Shown here: positions 27,048 to 35,224 of the stretch, in pieces
How positions within the stretch are numbered: the stretch's first letter is position 1
Layout of the letters: each line of letters starts with the position of its first letter
Assembly: GCF_014873495.1 (NCBI RefSeq)
Contig: NZ_JADBGF010000001.1
Location: forward strand, 6,758,001 to 6,822,000
DNA from: Streptomyces stelliscabiei
Lineage (GTDB): Bacteria; Actinomycetota; Actinomycetes; Streptomycetales; Streptomycetaceae
Length of the DNA: 64,000 nucleotides
Reading direction: 5' to 3'
Program-made: the position numbers and the translations under genes
Notes under the pieces: model-generated
The model's database searches: none
Told to the model about the DNA's origin: nothing
Seen by the model: the letters and a program-made list of their open reading frames with translations, nothing else

Positions 27048-27712
27048 GGGATTTCCTCCGTGCGTGAGAATGCTTGGACGTGCTTGGCTGCGGCCGAGAG
27101 GTCGTCGGCGACGAGCACGCCGTGATCAACGATTAGATCCGGCTCGGGAGTTGGTCGGCCACGCGATATCCAGACGGCCCCAAATCCGGCGTTGACGGCC
27201 CCGACCACGTCACAGGCCCAGTCGTCACCGATGTGGAGGATGCGCGCAGGATCCACCGCGCAGTGTTCGGCGACCGCGAGGAACGCCCGCCGGTCCGGCT
27301 TGGCGTAGCCGATACGGCACGAGGGGAAGAAGTCGCTCACCCACGGCGCTGTGCGACGCCGGAGCCCGTCGGTGTCCGCGTCCGCGCAGGTCACGTTGGA
27401 CAGGGTCACGACCGTCGCCACCTCGCTCAGCACGCGCAGGGCGTCCATGGTCCCGGGGAACAGCGTGAGGGGAGCCGGTGGTAGATCCCGGGGGAAGTCG
27501 GCGGGTGCGACCTGCAGGGCCTCGCACACGTCGGCCACGACGGCGTCGCCGAGCGACGGTTGCGTGTGCAGGCGGTCGCGCATGATCTCGCGCGCCTGCT
27601 TCGCCGGCAGGGGGGATGCCGCGGTCAGCCGCATCGTGAGGCCGGGGCCTTCCGCGGTTCCCAGCGTTCCGCCGACGTCGACGCTGATGAGGTGGGGGCG
27701 CCGGCGGGTCAC
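27044..27712 (-). CDS. HAD-family hydrolase
   Basis: 222 residues. Motif I is LISVDVGGTLG, so the nucleophile Asp is present but the second Asp of DxDxT is Gly. Motif II VTLSN, motif III Lys in GYAKPDRRAF and motif IV HIGDDWACDVVGA are present. The changed second Asp, normally the general acid, makes ordinary phosphatase activity less certain. Likely acts on a phosphorylated intermediate of the cluster I operon. GTG start overlapping the upstream stop by GTGA. Confidence 0.8.
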   Translation of the reverse strand: MTRRRPHLISVDVGGTLGTAEGPGLTMRLTAASPLPAKQAREIMRDRLHTQPSLGDAVVADVCEALQVAPADFPRDLPPAPLTLFPGTMDALRVLSEVATVVTLSNVTCADADTDGLRRRTAPWVSDFFPSCRIGYAKPDRRAFLAVAEHCAVDPARILHIGDDWACDVVGAVNAGFGAVWISRGRPTPEPDLIVDHGVLVADDLSAAAKHVQAFSRTEEIP

Positions 27713-28152
27713 GCGGCACTCCTCGCGGGAGGCAGTGCGGAGACGATGGCCGCGATGCGGGCGCTACGGATCTCACGCGTCGTGGCCTCGGACAGGAAGG
27801 TGAGGGCGTAGCGCAGTTCCGCGTCGTCCAAGGCCTCGAGGATCCGCCCCTCGGCTTCGGCGGCCGACTCCAAGTCCCCTGGTGCCGTTTGCGGACGCAG
27901 GCCGTGCGGTAGGTGCAGTGTCCCGGACCAGCGTGCTCGGAGCGCGGGTACGGTTCCGGGGTTCGTGGGGTGCAGGACGGTGACGTCGTCCAGGGTCATG
28001 ATGCGTACGGGGATGTTCGTACCGTCCAGGTCGAGACGTCCGGACAGGAAGGTGTCGTGCCCGCCGAGGCGTTCGGTCAGCACCAGGAGCGGTCCGTCGG
28101 GCGTGCGCCCCACGGATCCCTCGACAGGGAGGCTTACTGATGTTCGCGGCAT
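27709..28152 (-). CDS. Unknown protein of the cluster I operon
   Basis: 147 residues after a strong AGGAGG site. It begins MPRTSVSLPVEGSVGRTPDG, has a beta-rich first half (DTFLSGRLDLDGTNIPVRIM) and a helical C terminus (RILEALDDAELRYALTFLSEA). No catalytic motif is obvious. It overlaps the enolase-like gene by 19 bases, so it is surely part of the operon; I do not recognise the family. Confidence 0.7.
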   Translation of the reverse strand: MPRTSVSLPVEGSVGRTPDGPLLVLTERLGGHDTFLSGRLDLDGTNIPVRIMTLDDVTVLHPTNPGTVPALRARWSGTLHLPHGLRPQTAPGDLESAAEAEGRILEALDDAELRYALTFLSEATTREIRSARIAAIVSALPPARSAA

Positions 28153-29204
28153 GGTGTCCTCCTCGGGATGGTGCCGAGACCGGGAGATTCCGGCAGGCGT
28201 AGGTGTCCGTGTTCGGGGAGCCAGGTGTGGTCGTAGAGTCGCTGCCGGCCCGGCTCCCACTGAAGGCGGTACTCGATCGCGGGGGCGGCCTCGGGGAACG
28301 CGGCGGCAAGGTGGATGCCGGGGACCAGCGAGCGGCCATGCGGATAGACCGGCACCTTGCGGGCGCGAGCAGCTGCCAGGACTTCGACAGCCCTGGTGAG
28401 ACCGCCGCATCCGACGACGTCGAGTGTCAGGGCCACAGGGCGGGTCGTGTCGAGCACGGTGGCGGGGTCCTCGCGGAGCGAGAGGCGCTCGCCTATGGCC
28501 ACGGGCACGGGCGTCGATGCCAGTCGGTCGTATGCCCGTAGATCGTGACGTGGCAGAGGATCCTCCAGCCAGATCAAGGCGGACGGATCGACCAGTCCAG
28601 CAAATGCCATGGCCAGGGAGGGAGTCCACGTACCCACAGCGTCCACGGCGATCCGGACCCCTGTTTCCTCGGCCGCGTGTTCCACAGCCCTGGCGAGAGT
28701 CCGCGCTGCCCCCGTCGCGTCGTGTGGTGTTCGGCAGCGGAGCCCCCACTTGGTGAAGGCCCAACCGCCTGCCAGGACTTCGCTCAGGACGTCCGACTCG
28801 ACAGGGCCGGTCAGCTCCTGTGTCAGCCACGACGCGTACGCCGGTACGGATCGGCGCGCGGTCTTCGGAGTCAGGAGGTCCGCCACCGGACGACCGTCAA
28901 GGCGCCCGTGCAAATCCCACGCCGCGCAGTCGATGGCACCCATGGCCCACCGGGCATGCGGGTGCGGACTCGCGATCGCAGGCCCCAACAGGCGTCGGCA
29001 GAGCGCCTGATGGTCTGTGGCATCAGCGCCGATCACGGTCGGCGCGAGGACCTTGTCCGCGTAGGAGGCGATGGCAGCGCTGACGGGGCCGTACCAGCCC
29101 GTCTCCCCAGCAGCGTGAAGCGCGATGAACGCCGTGTCATCCCCCGCAGGTTCGGCATCCCGTACGTCGACGACTTCGATCCGGTCAATGCGGATCGCGC
29201 TCAT
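28134..29204 (-). CDS. Enolase-superfamily enzyme (MR/MLE group)
   Basis: 356 residues. The N-terminal capping domain is followed by the TIM barrel with AFTKWGLRC (Lys on strand 2), VRIAVDAVGTW and LIWLEDPLPRHD and PVAIGERLSL carrying acidic metal ligands on strands 3 to 5, and a His in VYPHGRS. Members abstract a proton alpha to a carboxylate (racemases, dehydratases, cycloisomerases). An acid-sugar dehydratase or racemase would fit the sugar-phosphate chemistry next door. ATGA overlap with the phosphoketolase gene. Confidence 0.8.
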   Translation of the reverse strand: MSAIRIDRIEVVDVRDAEPAGDDTAFIALHAAGETGWYGPVSAAIASYADKVLAPTVIGADATDHQALCRRLLGPAIASPHPHARWAMGAIDCAAWDLHGRLDGRPVADLLTPKTARRSVPAYASWLTQELTGPVESDVLSEVLAGGWAFTKWGLRCRTPHDATGAARTLARAVEHAAEETGVRIAVDAVGTWTPSLAMAFAGLVDPSALIWLEDPLPRHDLRAYDRLASTPVPVAIGERLSLREDPATVLDTTRPVALTLDVVGCGGLTRAVEVLAAARARKVPVYPHGRSLVPGIHLAAAFPEAAPAIEYRLQWEPGRQRLYDHTWLPEHGHLRLPESPGLGTIPRRTPCREHQ

Positions 29205-31261
29205 CAGGCCGCCTCCCGGGCCGCGAGAAGGCGATTCGCCACCTGGACCAGGCCGGCGGGGGTCAGACCCAGAGTGTCGGCGAGTTGCGCCTGGGGCGTC
29301 GGCCCGGTCGGCTCCTGCCAGCCGATGACCTCGGCCGGACGGCGAAGCCTTCCCGCCAGTAGGCCCCAAACCGCGGCCGGATGGCCGAGGGTGACCACGA
29401 GAACAGCGGCGTGCTGGCCGAAGTATTGATCGATGTCCGCGTCGGACAACCCTCGCGGCCATGTCGTGGGATCACCGAGCACGGTCAGGTCGAGGAGATT
29501 CACGGCCCGGACGCGGCATCCGCGGTTTCCGCGAAGCAGCGGGATGGCCTCAGCGGCGACGGCGGCCGGGAGGTCGCCCGCGGTGACGATGGTGATGTCC
29601 GGTTCGCCGTCATCGCTCAGATGCGGCCAGATGGCGAGCCCGTACGCCTGCTCTTCGTGCACCGTGTCAGTGGGGTGGGCGGTCGCGGTGTGCTTGCCCG
29701 CCACGACGACGTTGACACCTCCATCCGAATGGAGAGCCTCTTCCAATGCGACTGCGGTACGGGTCGGATCGGCGGGTGTGAGCACTCGGACAGCGGGGTC
29801 GCCCATGGCCAGGAGTGCTGTGGCGAAGGACGGATCTCCGTGCGTGAAGACGTTGTTCCAGCCGTACGACGTCAGAAGCAGGTTCAGGCTGGGCAGAACC
29901 GGCGCCCCCGCGAGGCGGCGCTGTTTGAGGTGAGCGGCGACTCCGCTCAGCAGCAGCGGAGCGAAGGCTTCGTAGGAGACCAGGACTCCGCGACGGCCGC
30001 TGGCTGTCCAGCCGGCGAGCCACTCCAGCAGGACCTCCTCGGCCAGCAACTCCTTCGTCCAGGGTTCTCTGGCCAAGCCCCCGAGACGGTTGGAGGCCAG
30101 CTCGTCCGGGCTGAACACCTGGAACCCGCCGTCCGCGGCGTGGTCGCGGATCACGGTGGTCACGGCGTCGGCGAACGTGCCAAAGCCCTTGTAACCGAGC
30201 GGCGTTCGGTGATCGGCCGGCCTCTGTTCGGCGTGCGTCGGGCGTAGCCGGCACCACCGGGCCGCTGCCATCGCACGAGCCAGTCCGCCTAGCGGGCGCC
30301 CGTCGGGATCGAACAGCTCGTGTGGCGAGTACCGGGCGAGCCACCGTTCCAGGAGTTCCAGTTGGTCGGCCACGCGTCCGGGGGCTGACAGCGGGGTCTT
30401 GTGGGCGCGCGGGGTGCCGAGAATCCGGCGGCCTTCCACCGTCTCCGGTCCACCCCAGCCCTTCGTGCACCGTAGGAAGACGGCGACACGGCGGCTACGG
30501 CTGGTCGTGTCCAGGGCCTGCTGGAACACCTCGTGAAAGGCCGCGTGCTCCTCCTGGGAGCCCTCGACGACATGCACCACTCGGGCGTCCCAGCCCTGGC
30601 CGATGGCGTACGCGCGCAGTTGGTCGTCGGTCATTCCTCCCAGCAGGCTTTGGCCGCCCATCCGGAATCCGTTGACGTGGATGACGGGGAGAACCTGTGC
30701 GCCCGGCACGACGCCTGTCGCCAGCCACGAGGCCGCCGTCGTGGGCGTCTCGCATTCACCGTCCCCGACGACGGGGACCAGAACGCGGTCGGGCGCGTCG
30801 AGCGCGGCACCCTGGGCGAACGCCAGCGCACCGCCGAGCCGTCCTCCGAGGTAGTCACCGGCCCACAGGGCGGGATGTACCTCGGCGCCGAGTCCGTCGA
30901 CATGTGGGAACGCCCGTGAAAGCCGGATCAGGCCGTCCACGTCAGGCGTGAACTGGGGGCGGATCGCCTGGAGTTCTCCGCTGAGCCAGGCCATCGACAG
31001 CTGGACGATCCCCGCATGGCCGGCGCCGAGGATCGGCACCACGTCCCGCTCGGGGGACGTCTGGCCCGCGGCCAGCGCGACATGCGCCAGTGCCCAGGCC
31101 GTGCCCGGAACGGTGCCCCAGTGACCGGAGGGGTCGGGCTTCACGTGTTCGTGGGACAGGGGCTCGGAGAGCAGTACGTTCCCGCGGAGGTGCAGCTGGC
31201 ACACCGAGGCGTATGTCGTGGCTCGCCAGAGGGCGTCGGCCAGGACCGCGACGCCGGTCAT
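29204..31261 (-). CDS. Phosphoketolase-like ThDP enzyme
   Basis: 685 residues, slightly short of the usual 790. Phosphoketolase landmarks are present in altered form: DPSGHWGTVPG, ILGAGHAGIV, VVGDGECETPTTAASW (ThDP-magnesium motif), HVNGFRMGG, RCTKGWGGPE, and FSPDELASNRLGG. Family members split xylulose-5-P or fructose-6-P into acetyl phosphate plus an aldose phosphate. Divergence at usually fixed positions (GPGHGG to GAGHAG, ETGP to ETPT) suggests a different substrate. Start overlaps the radical-SAM-like gene by ATGA. Confidence 0.85.
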   Translation of the reverse strand: MTGVAVLADALWRATTYASVCQLHLRGNVLLSEPLSHEHVKPDPSGHWGTVPGTAWALAHVALAAGQTSPERDVVPILGAGHAGIVQLSMAWLSGELQAIRPQFTPDVDGLIRLSRAFPHVDGLGAEVHPALWAGDYLGGRLGGALAFAQGAALDAPDRVLVPVVGDGECETPTTAASWLATGVVPGAQVLPVIHVNGFRMGGQSLLGGMTDDQLRAYAIGQGWDARVVHVVEGSQEEHAAFHEVFQQALDTTSRSRRVAVFLRCTKGWGGPETVEGRRILGTPRAHKTPLSAPGRVADQLELLERWLARYSPHELFDPDGRPLGGLARAMAAARWCRLRPTHAEQRPADHRTPLGYKGFGTFADAVTTVIRDHAADGGFQVFSPDELASNRLGGLAREPWTKELLAEEVLLEWLAGWTASGRRGVLVSYEAFAPLLLSGVAAHLKQRRLAGAPVLPSLNLLLTSYGWNNVFTHGDPSFATALLAMGDPAVRVLTPADPTRTAVALEEALHSDGGVNVVVAGKHTATAHPTDTVHEEQAYGLAIWPHLSDDGEPDITIVTAGDLPAAVAAEAIPLLRGNRGCRVRAVNLLDLTVLGDPTTWPRGLSDADIDQYFGQHAAVLVVTLGHPAAVWGLLAGRLRRPAEVIGWQEPTGPTPQAQLADTLGLTPAGLVQVANRLLAAREAA

Positions 31262-32355
31262 CGCCCACCGACCAGGCTCTCGCCGGCGAAGGTGAAGTAC
31301 CACAAGGGCCGGTAGCACTCCCACGCCACGGGACGCAGGCCGCTGGAGCCCATGATTTCCTCGATGGCCCGGCGAGCCTGGAGGTAGAACTCCAGGTCCT
31401 GGGCACCCTCGGACCGCAACCCGGCCATGATCGAGTTGTGGGCCTGGTACACCTGGAAGTTCGGGAACTCCGTGACGTACGGCGCGAGAGCCGCGACACC
31501 CTCGCGGAGTGCTTTGAGGCCGTCCAGGCCGACGATGTACGTGAACGAGGTGCCGTGGCCGACGCGCAGCGCGCGCTGGAGTACCTGCGCCATCTCGGAG
31601 GTCGCGAGTGTGGCCTTGCTGGCCTTGAGCAGCAGGTCGCGCCGGGTGAAGCACTCGGCGGTGAGGCGCAGCACGAAGGGGGACGCGTGCTTGGCGAGGT
31701 CCTCGAACGCTTCCTCGGTGCGCAGCACCGAAGTGAGGAAGCCGATCCGTGCGTTGATGTTGTGCTCGGTGAGCACGCTCCGGAGCGATCGGAGGTGGTC
31801 GGTCGCTGCCCGCTCGCGTTCGAAGCAACCGGTCGAGACAGTGATCTCACGAAGTTCGGTCAGGTCGCCGTGGGGATGCTGTTCCAACATCGCGGCCAGC
31901 AGTTCGTTCAGCTCCCGCTCTTCCGACAGGCGGGGATCAGCGGCGGCCTCCAGGGTGTTGGGGCAGAAGGCGCATCCGACACAGCGGCTCCGGGCGTTCG
32001 GGTTGAGCGTCGCGGCTCGGCCGCCGTCACGGAAGTACCCGCCAACGGCCTCGTCGGCATCGATGCGTTCAATGCTCCCGATCGGCTCACCGCCGATCGT
32101 CAGCTGTCCGTCCTCCAGACGGAACGGCGAACGAGCCGCGTTCAGAGGGACGATGACCTGCCAGGGCACGGACGGAGCGGTGGCAAGGCGCACCAGCACG
32201 CGTGCCCGGTGGCGTGGGAGGTCCGACGAGATCCCGTGCAGGTTGATGGAAATGAGCAGCGCGTCCTCGACGGGAACCGCGTATCGGGCCGCGAGGCGCT
32301 CAACAGACGTGAGCGAAGCCGTCGATGCGGGTAGTTCACCAAGCACTGCGGACAT
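31258..32355 (-). CDS. Radical-SAM-like protein with CxxCxxC cluster motif
   Basis: 365 residues. After about 120 residues of N-terminal domain comes RSRCVGCAFCPN with Cys125, Cys128 and Cys131, close to but one residue shorter than the canonical CxxxCxxC. A TIM-barrel-like series follows (ITVSTGCFERE, IGFLTSVLRTEE, VLRLTAECFTRRD, FTYIVGLDGLKALREG), as expected for radical SAM enzymes. First gene of the nine-gene coupled operon. The non-canonical spacing is a real oddity and lowers certainty about the family. Confidence 0.7.
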   Translation of the reverse strand: MSAVLGELPASTASLTSVERLAARYAVPVEDALLISINLHGISSDLPRHRARVLVRLATAPSVPWQVIVPLNAARSPFRLEDGQLTIGGEPIGSIERIDADEAVGGYFRDGGRAATLNPNARSRCVGCAFCPNTLEAAADPRLSEERELNELLAAMLEQHPHGDLTELREITVSTGCFERERAATDHLRSLRSVLTEHNINARIGFLTSVLRTEEAFEDLAKHASPFVLRLTAECFTRRDLLLKASKATLATSEMAQVLQRALRVGHGTSFTYIVGLDGLKALREGVAALAPYVTEFPNFQVYQAHNSIMAGLRSEGAQDLEFYLQARRAIEEIMGSSGLRPVAWECYRPLWYFTFAGESLVGGR

Positions 32356-32506
32356 GCGCACACTCCATCCCAGCCAGCTGTATGGGGGTTCTGGTACTGC
32401 ATCGGCGGCCCGTTCCACCTCGGGGCCGATGAGAGAAGAGCGTGCTGGAGAACACCGGGACGGCAGAACCGCATCCCGGGACGATCCGAGGACGTCTTGG
32501 GACGTT

Positions 32507-33199
32507 TCAGGGGCGAGCGAACTCGCGAAGCTGAACCATGAGGGCGTCGACGTCGCTCAGGTCAGGGAGAACAAGGTGGGCGCCGGCTTGTCGTAGCTCG
32601 TCTTCGCTGTTGACTCCGGATGCCACCGCCACGATGTGCGCGCCTGATGTGATGGCGGCATCGACATCGCGGGGGGTGTCGCCGACGAGCACCACGGCGG
32701 TGTCGTCCGGAAGGTCGTAGACGGCCCGGACCCTGCTCCGCGCCACGTCCACCAACGCCGCCCTGTCAGCGGAGTCGGCACCGTAGGCGCCGACTCCGAG
32801 GTCCACGAGGGCGTCCAGTCCGAAGGCGCCGAGTTTCACCCGCGCGTTCGCAGCGATGTTCCCCGTAAGGACGGAGGAGACCATGCCGTCCTCCTCTGCC
32901 ACGGCCTTGAGGGCTTGGCGAACTCCTGGCAGAACCCGGCCCCGCTGGTTGAGGTCCGCTTCACGGCCTGCCCCTGCCGCCTCCAGCGCGACCAGCGCGT
33001 CTTCCCACTCAGGCGGTTCCAGGCCGTGATCGTGGAACATGCCCGCGATGATCAACCGGTCTGTCCGACCCTCCGTGCGTGCGGGACGTACCGGCGCCCG
33101 ACCGGCGAGAGCCGTGAACGCGGCGGCATAAATCTCTTTGCTGACACCGGCGTTGTCGATGAGGGTGTGGTCGATGTCCCAGAGCACGATGAGCGGCAT
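32507..33199 (-). CDS. HAD-family phosphatase
   Basis: 230 residues with all HAD motifs: VLWDIDHTLID (DxDxT), SVLTGN, and VLVGDTPRDVDAA. It resembles phosphoglycolate-phosphatase-like enzymes and is clearly similar to the other stand-alone HAD protein of this window (46,713-47,441). Divergent from the XRE/DUF5919 gene 87 bases away; 151 bases upstream of the radical-SAM-like gene, so it may head the cluster I operon. Confidence 0.85.
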   Translation of the reverse strand: MPLIVLWDIDHTLIDNAGVSKEIYAAAFTALAGRAPVRPARTEGRTDRLIIAGMFHDHGLEPPEWEDALVALEAAGAGREADLNQRGRVLPGVRQALKAVAEEDGMVSSVLTGNIAANARVKLGAFGLDALVDLGVGAYGADSADRAALVDVARSRVRAVYDLPDDTAVVLVGDTPRDVDAAITSGAHIVAVASGVNSEDELRQAGAHLVLPDLSDVDALMVQLREFARP

Positions 33200-33286
33200 C
33201 CTGCCAGCGTAAGCACACCGCTCGCGTACTCTCGCTGAGCCGGTCGTCCTTGCGAGTGTGACCATGGGTGCGATTGGATTATCCGA

Positions 33287-34057
33287 GTGAATGAACGATT
33301 GCGCTCGGCACTCGTCCAGCGGGGGATCACCGAAGAAGATCTCGCCAAGCTCTGTTCCGTCGACCCGAAGACCGTGGGCCGCTGGCTCTCCGGACGGGTG
33401 CCCCACCGCCGGCACCGCTTCGTCGTCGCGAAACACCTGCAGGTGGACGAGGTGTACCTCTGGCCGAACGATCGCCAGCGACCCGTGCACCTCGAAGCCC
33501 TGCGGTCGGAGATCGTCGAGGTCTACCCGAACCGCGCCAGCGTCCCCAGGGACGTCTGGATCTCCCTCCTGCTCGGCGCCGTGAAGCACATCGACGTCCT
33601 CGTCTTCTCCGGTACCTTCTTCGCCCAGACCAACCCACGCATCGCCCGCATGCTGCAGGAACGCGCACAGGCCGGAGTCAAGGTCCGACTGTGCTTCGGC
33701 GATCCATATGGAGAAGCGGTAGCCGTCCGGGGCCGCGAGGAAGGGATCGGCGACACCCTCGCCGCGAAGATCCGGGCCTCTCTGACGTACTACCGCGGCC
33801 TGGTCGGCGCCCCCGGCTGCGAGGTCCGACTGCACGACACGACGCTGTACAACTCGATCTTCCGGTACGACGACCAGTTACTGGTCAACCCGCACATCTG
33901 GGGCCAGCCAGCGAGCGCCAACCCTCTCTTCCAGCTCCGGCGCACGGACGGCACCGACTGGTGCGACCGCTACACCGAGAGCTTCGAAGCCGTATGGAAC
34001 ACCGCGCGCCCCTGGGCGCCCAACCGTCAGGAGCACCACCAGCGTGGGCAGGACTGA
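33287..34057 (+). CDS. XRE-type regulator with DUF5919-like C-terminal domain
   Basis: 256 residues from GTG. An HTH at 1-60 (ITEEDLAKLCSVDPKTVGRW, RHRFVVAKHLQVDE) is followed by a domain resembling a degenerate phospholipase-D-like fold (IDVLVFSGTFFAQTNPRIARML, AQAGVKVRLCFGDPYGEAV, VRLHDTTLYNSIFRYDDQLL). Such C-terminal domains may sense a nucleotide or phosphate ligand. It is the likely regulator of cluster I, which is transcribed away from it. Confidence 0.75.
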   Translation: MNERLRSALVQRGITEEDLAKLCSVDPKTVGRWLSGRVPHRRHRFVVAKHLQVDEVYLWPNDRQRPVHLEALRSEIVEVYPNRASVPRDVWISLLLGAVKHIDVLVFSGTFFAQTNPRIARMLQERAQAGVKVRLCFGDPYGEAVAVRGREEGIGDTLAAKIRASLTYYRGLVGAPGCEVRLHDTTLYNSIFRYDDQLLVNPHIWGQPASANPLFQLRRTDGTDWCDRYTESFEAVWNTARPWAPNRQEHHQRGQD

Positions 34058-34511
34058 GTACTACAACGACCCGATGGCACCCAAGGCCAACACCCTGATC
34101 CCAGCCAGCAACCTCCTCGTCGTCAACAGCGAAGGCGCGATCCTGCTCCAGCGGCGCCGCGACACCGGACAGTGGGCCCTGCCAGGTGGCGCCCAGGACA
34201 TCGGGGAGAGCCCCGCGCAGTGCGCCGTGCGCGAATGCGAGGAGGAGACCGGCATCGTCGCCGAAGTCACCGGGTTCCTCGGTGTCTACTCCAACCCGGC
34301 GCACATCATCGAGTACACCGATGGAGAGATCCGGCAGCAGTACGAAGCCGCCTACATCGGCCGCCCGGTCGGTGGCGCTCCGACGGTGAACGACGAGGCC
34401 GACGGCGTGCGCTGGGTACTGCCGGAAGAACTCGACGGCCTCGACATCCACGCCAGCATGCGGGAGCAGATCGGCCACTACCTCTCCGGCGAATACCCGT
34501 ATCTGGGCTGA
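34044..34511 (+). CDS. Nudix hydrolase
   Basis: 155 residues with a complete Nudix box, GGAQDIGESPAQCAVRECEE followed by ETGI, near 48-71. Cleaves a nucleoside diphosphate linked to another group. GTG start with AGGAG eight bases upstream, overlapping the regulator gene by 14 bases. The YxxPxH-like segment YSNPAHIIEY fits NDP-sugar or nucleotide substrates. Confidence 0.85.
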   Translation: MGRTEYYNDPMAPKANTLIPASNLLVVNSEGAILLQRRRDTGQWALPGGAQDIGESPAQCAVRECEEETGIVAEVTGFLGVYSNPAHIIEYTDGEIRQQYEAAYIGRPVGGAPTVNDEADGVRWVLPEELDGLDIHASMREQIGHYLSGEYPYLG

Positions 34512-34518
34512 GCCGGGC

Positions 34519-35082
34519 CTATACCGTCAGCCCAGCCGCGTCGGCTCGCGCCTGCACCCGCGCCACACTCTCGTGGATGGCGGGTGCGGCTCTGCGGATG
34601 AAGCGTCCGACCACGCTGTCCGTTCCGTAGCGACCGAGGATCTCGCCCACCCGCGCATACGACGTCGTTGGCGATCCGTCGGGAGTGGTGGTCATGTCGC
34701 AGTACACCAGGGCATCCACCAGGACTTCGTCGTCCAGCTGCGGAAACTCCGCCGCCAGGATCTCCCGCAGCCCACGTTCCTCGGCTTCGAGCGGGGCGAA
34801 GGAATGGTTGGCCACCAGCCGCACGACCCGCTCTTCCACCCCAGGCAGCGTTCGCAGGTGGCGAGCCCCGTCCAGAGGGTGGAAGCCCGTCAGCGCCACG
34901 ACCGGCGCATACCCGATGTCGTGCAGCACCGCGGCTGCGACCAGCGCCTCGCCATCATCTCCGAGTGCCGGCGCCAGCCACTCGGCACGGGCCGCCACCC
35001 CGCGAGTGTGAGCCCACCGGCGAGGCAGGGACTCAGCGAGCAGGGACTCCGCGAGTTCGTATGCCCAACCGACCACAGCCAT
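34519..35082 (-). CDS. HD-domain phosphohydrolase
   Basis: 187 residues. His25 in WAHTRGVA, the His-Asp pair in AAVLHDIGYAP (54-55) and ALVYCDMTT near 140 give the H...HD...D ligand set of HD hydrolases. Likely a nucleotide or cyclic-nucleotide phosphohydrolase. The ATG (MAVVGWAYEL) was preferred; an ATG eight codons upstream is also open. Converges with the Nudix gene. Confidence 0.75.
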   Translation of the reverse strand: MAVVGWAYELAESLLAESLPRRWAHTRGVAARAEWLAPALGDDGEALVAAAVLHDIGYAPVVALTGFHPLDGARHLRTLPGVEERVVRLVANHSFAPLEAEERGLREILAAEFPQLDDEVLVDALVYCDMTTTPDGSPTTSYARVGEILGRYGTDSVVGRFIRRAAPAIHESVARVQARADAAGLTV

Positions 35083-35224
35083 GGCGCGAGCGTACCTTCC
35101 GATCACGCGGCGGAGCAGGGATCAGGTGTGTCGGCTCCGTCGTCAACCTTGCACGGGATGTCGCGCCTGGCGGGAGACGTCGTGTCTGCTCACCTCTGGG
35201 TCCTTCTCTCGGATGTCGAATCGT

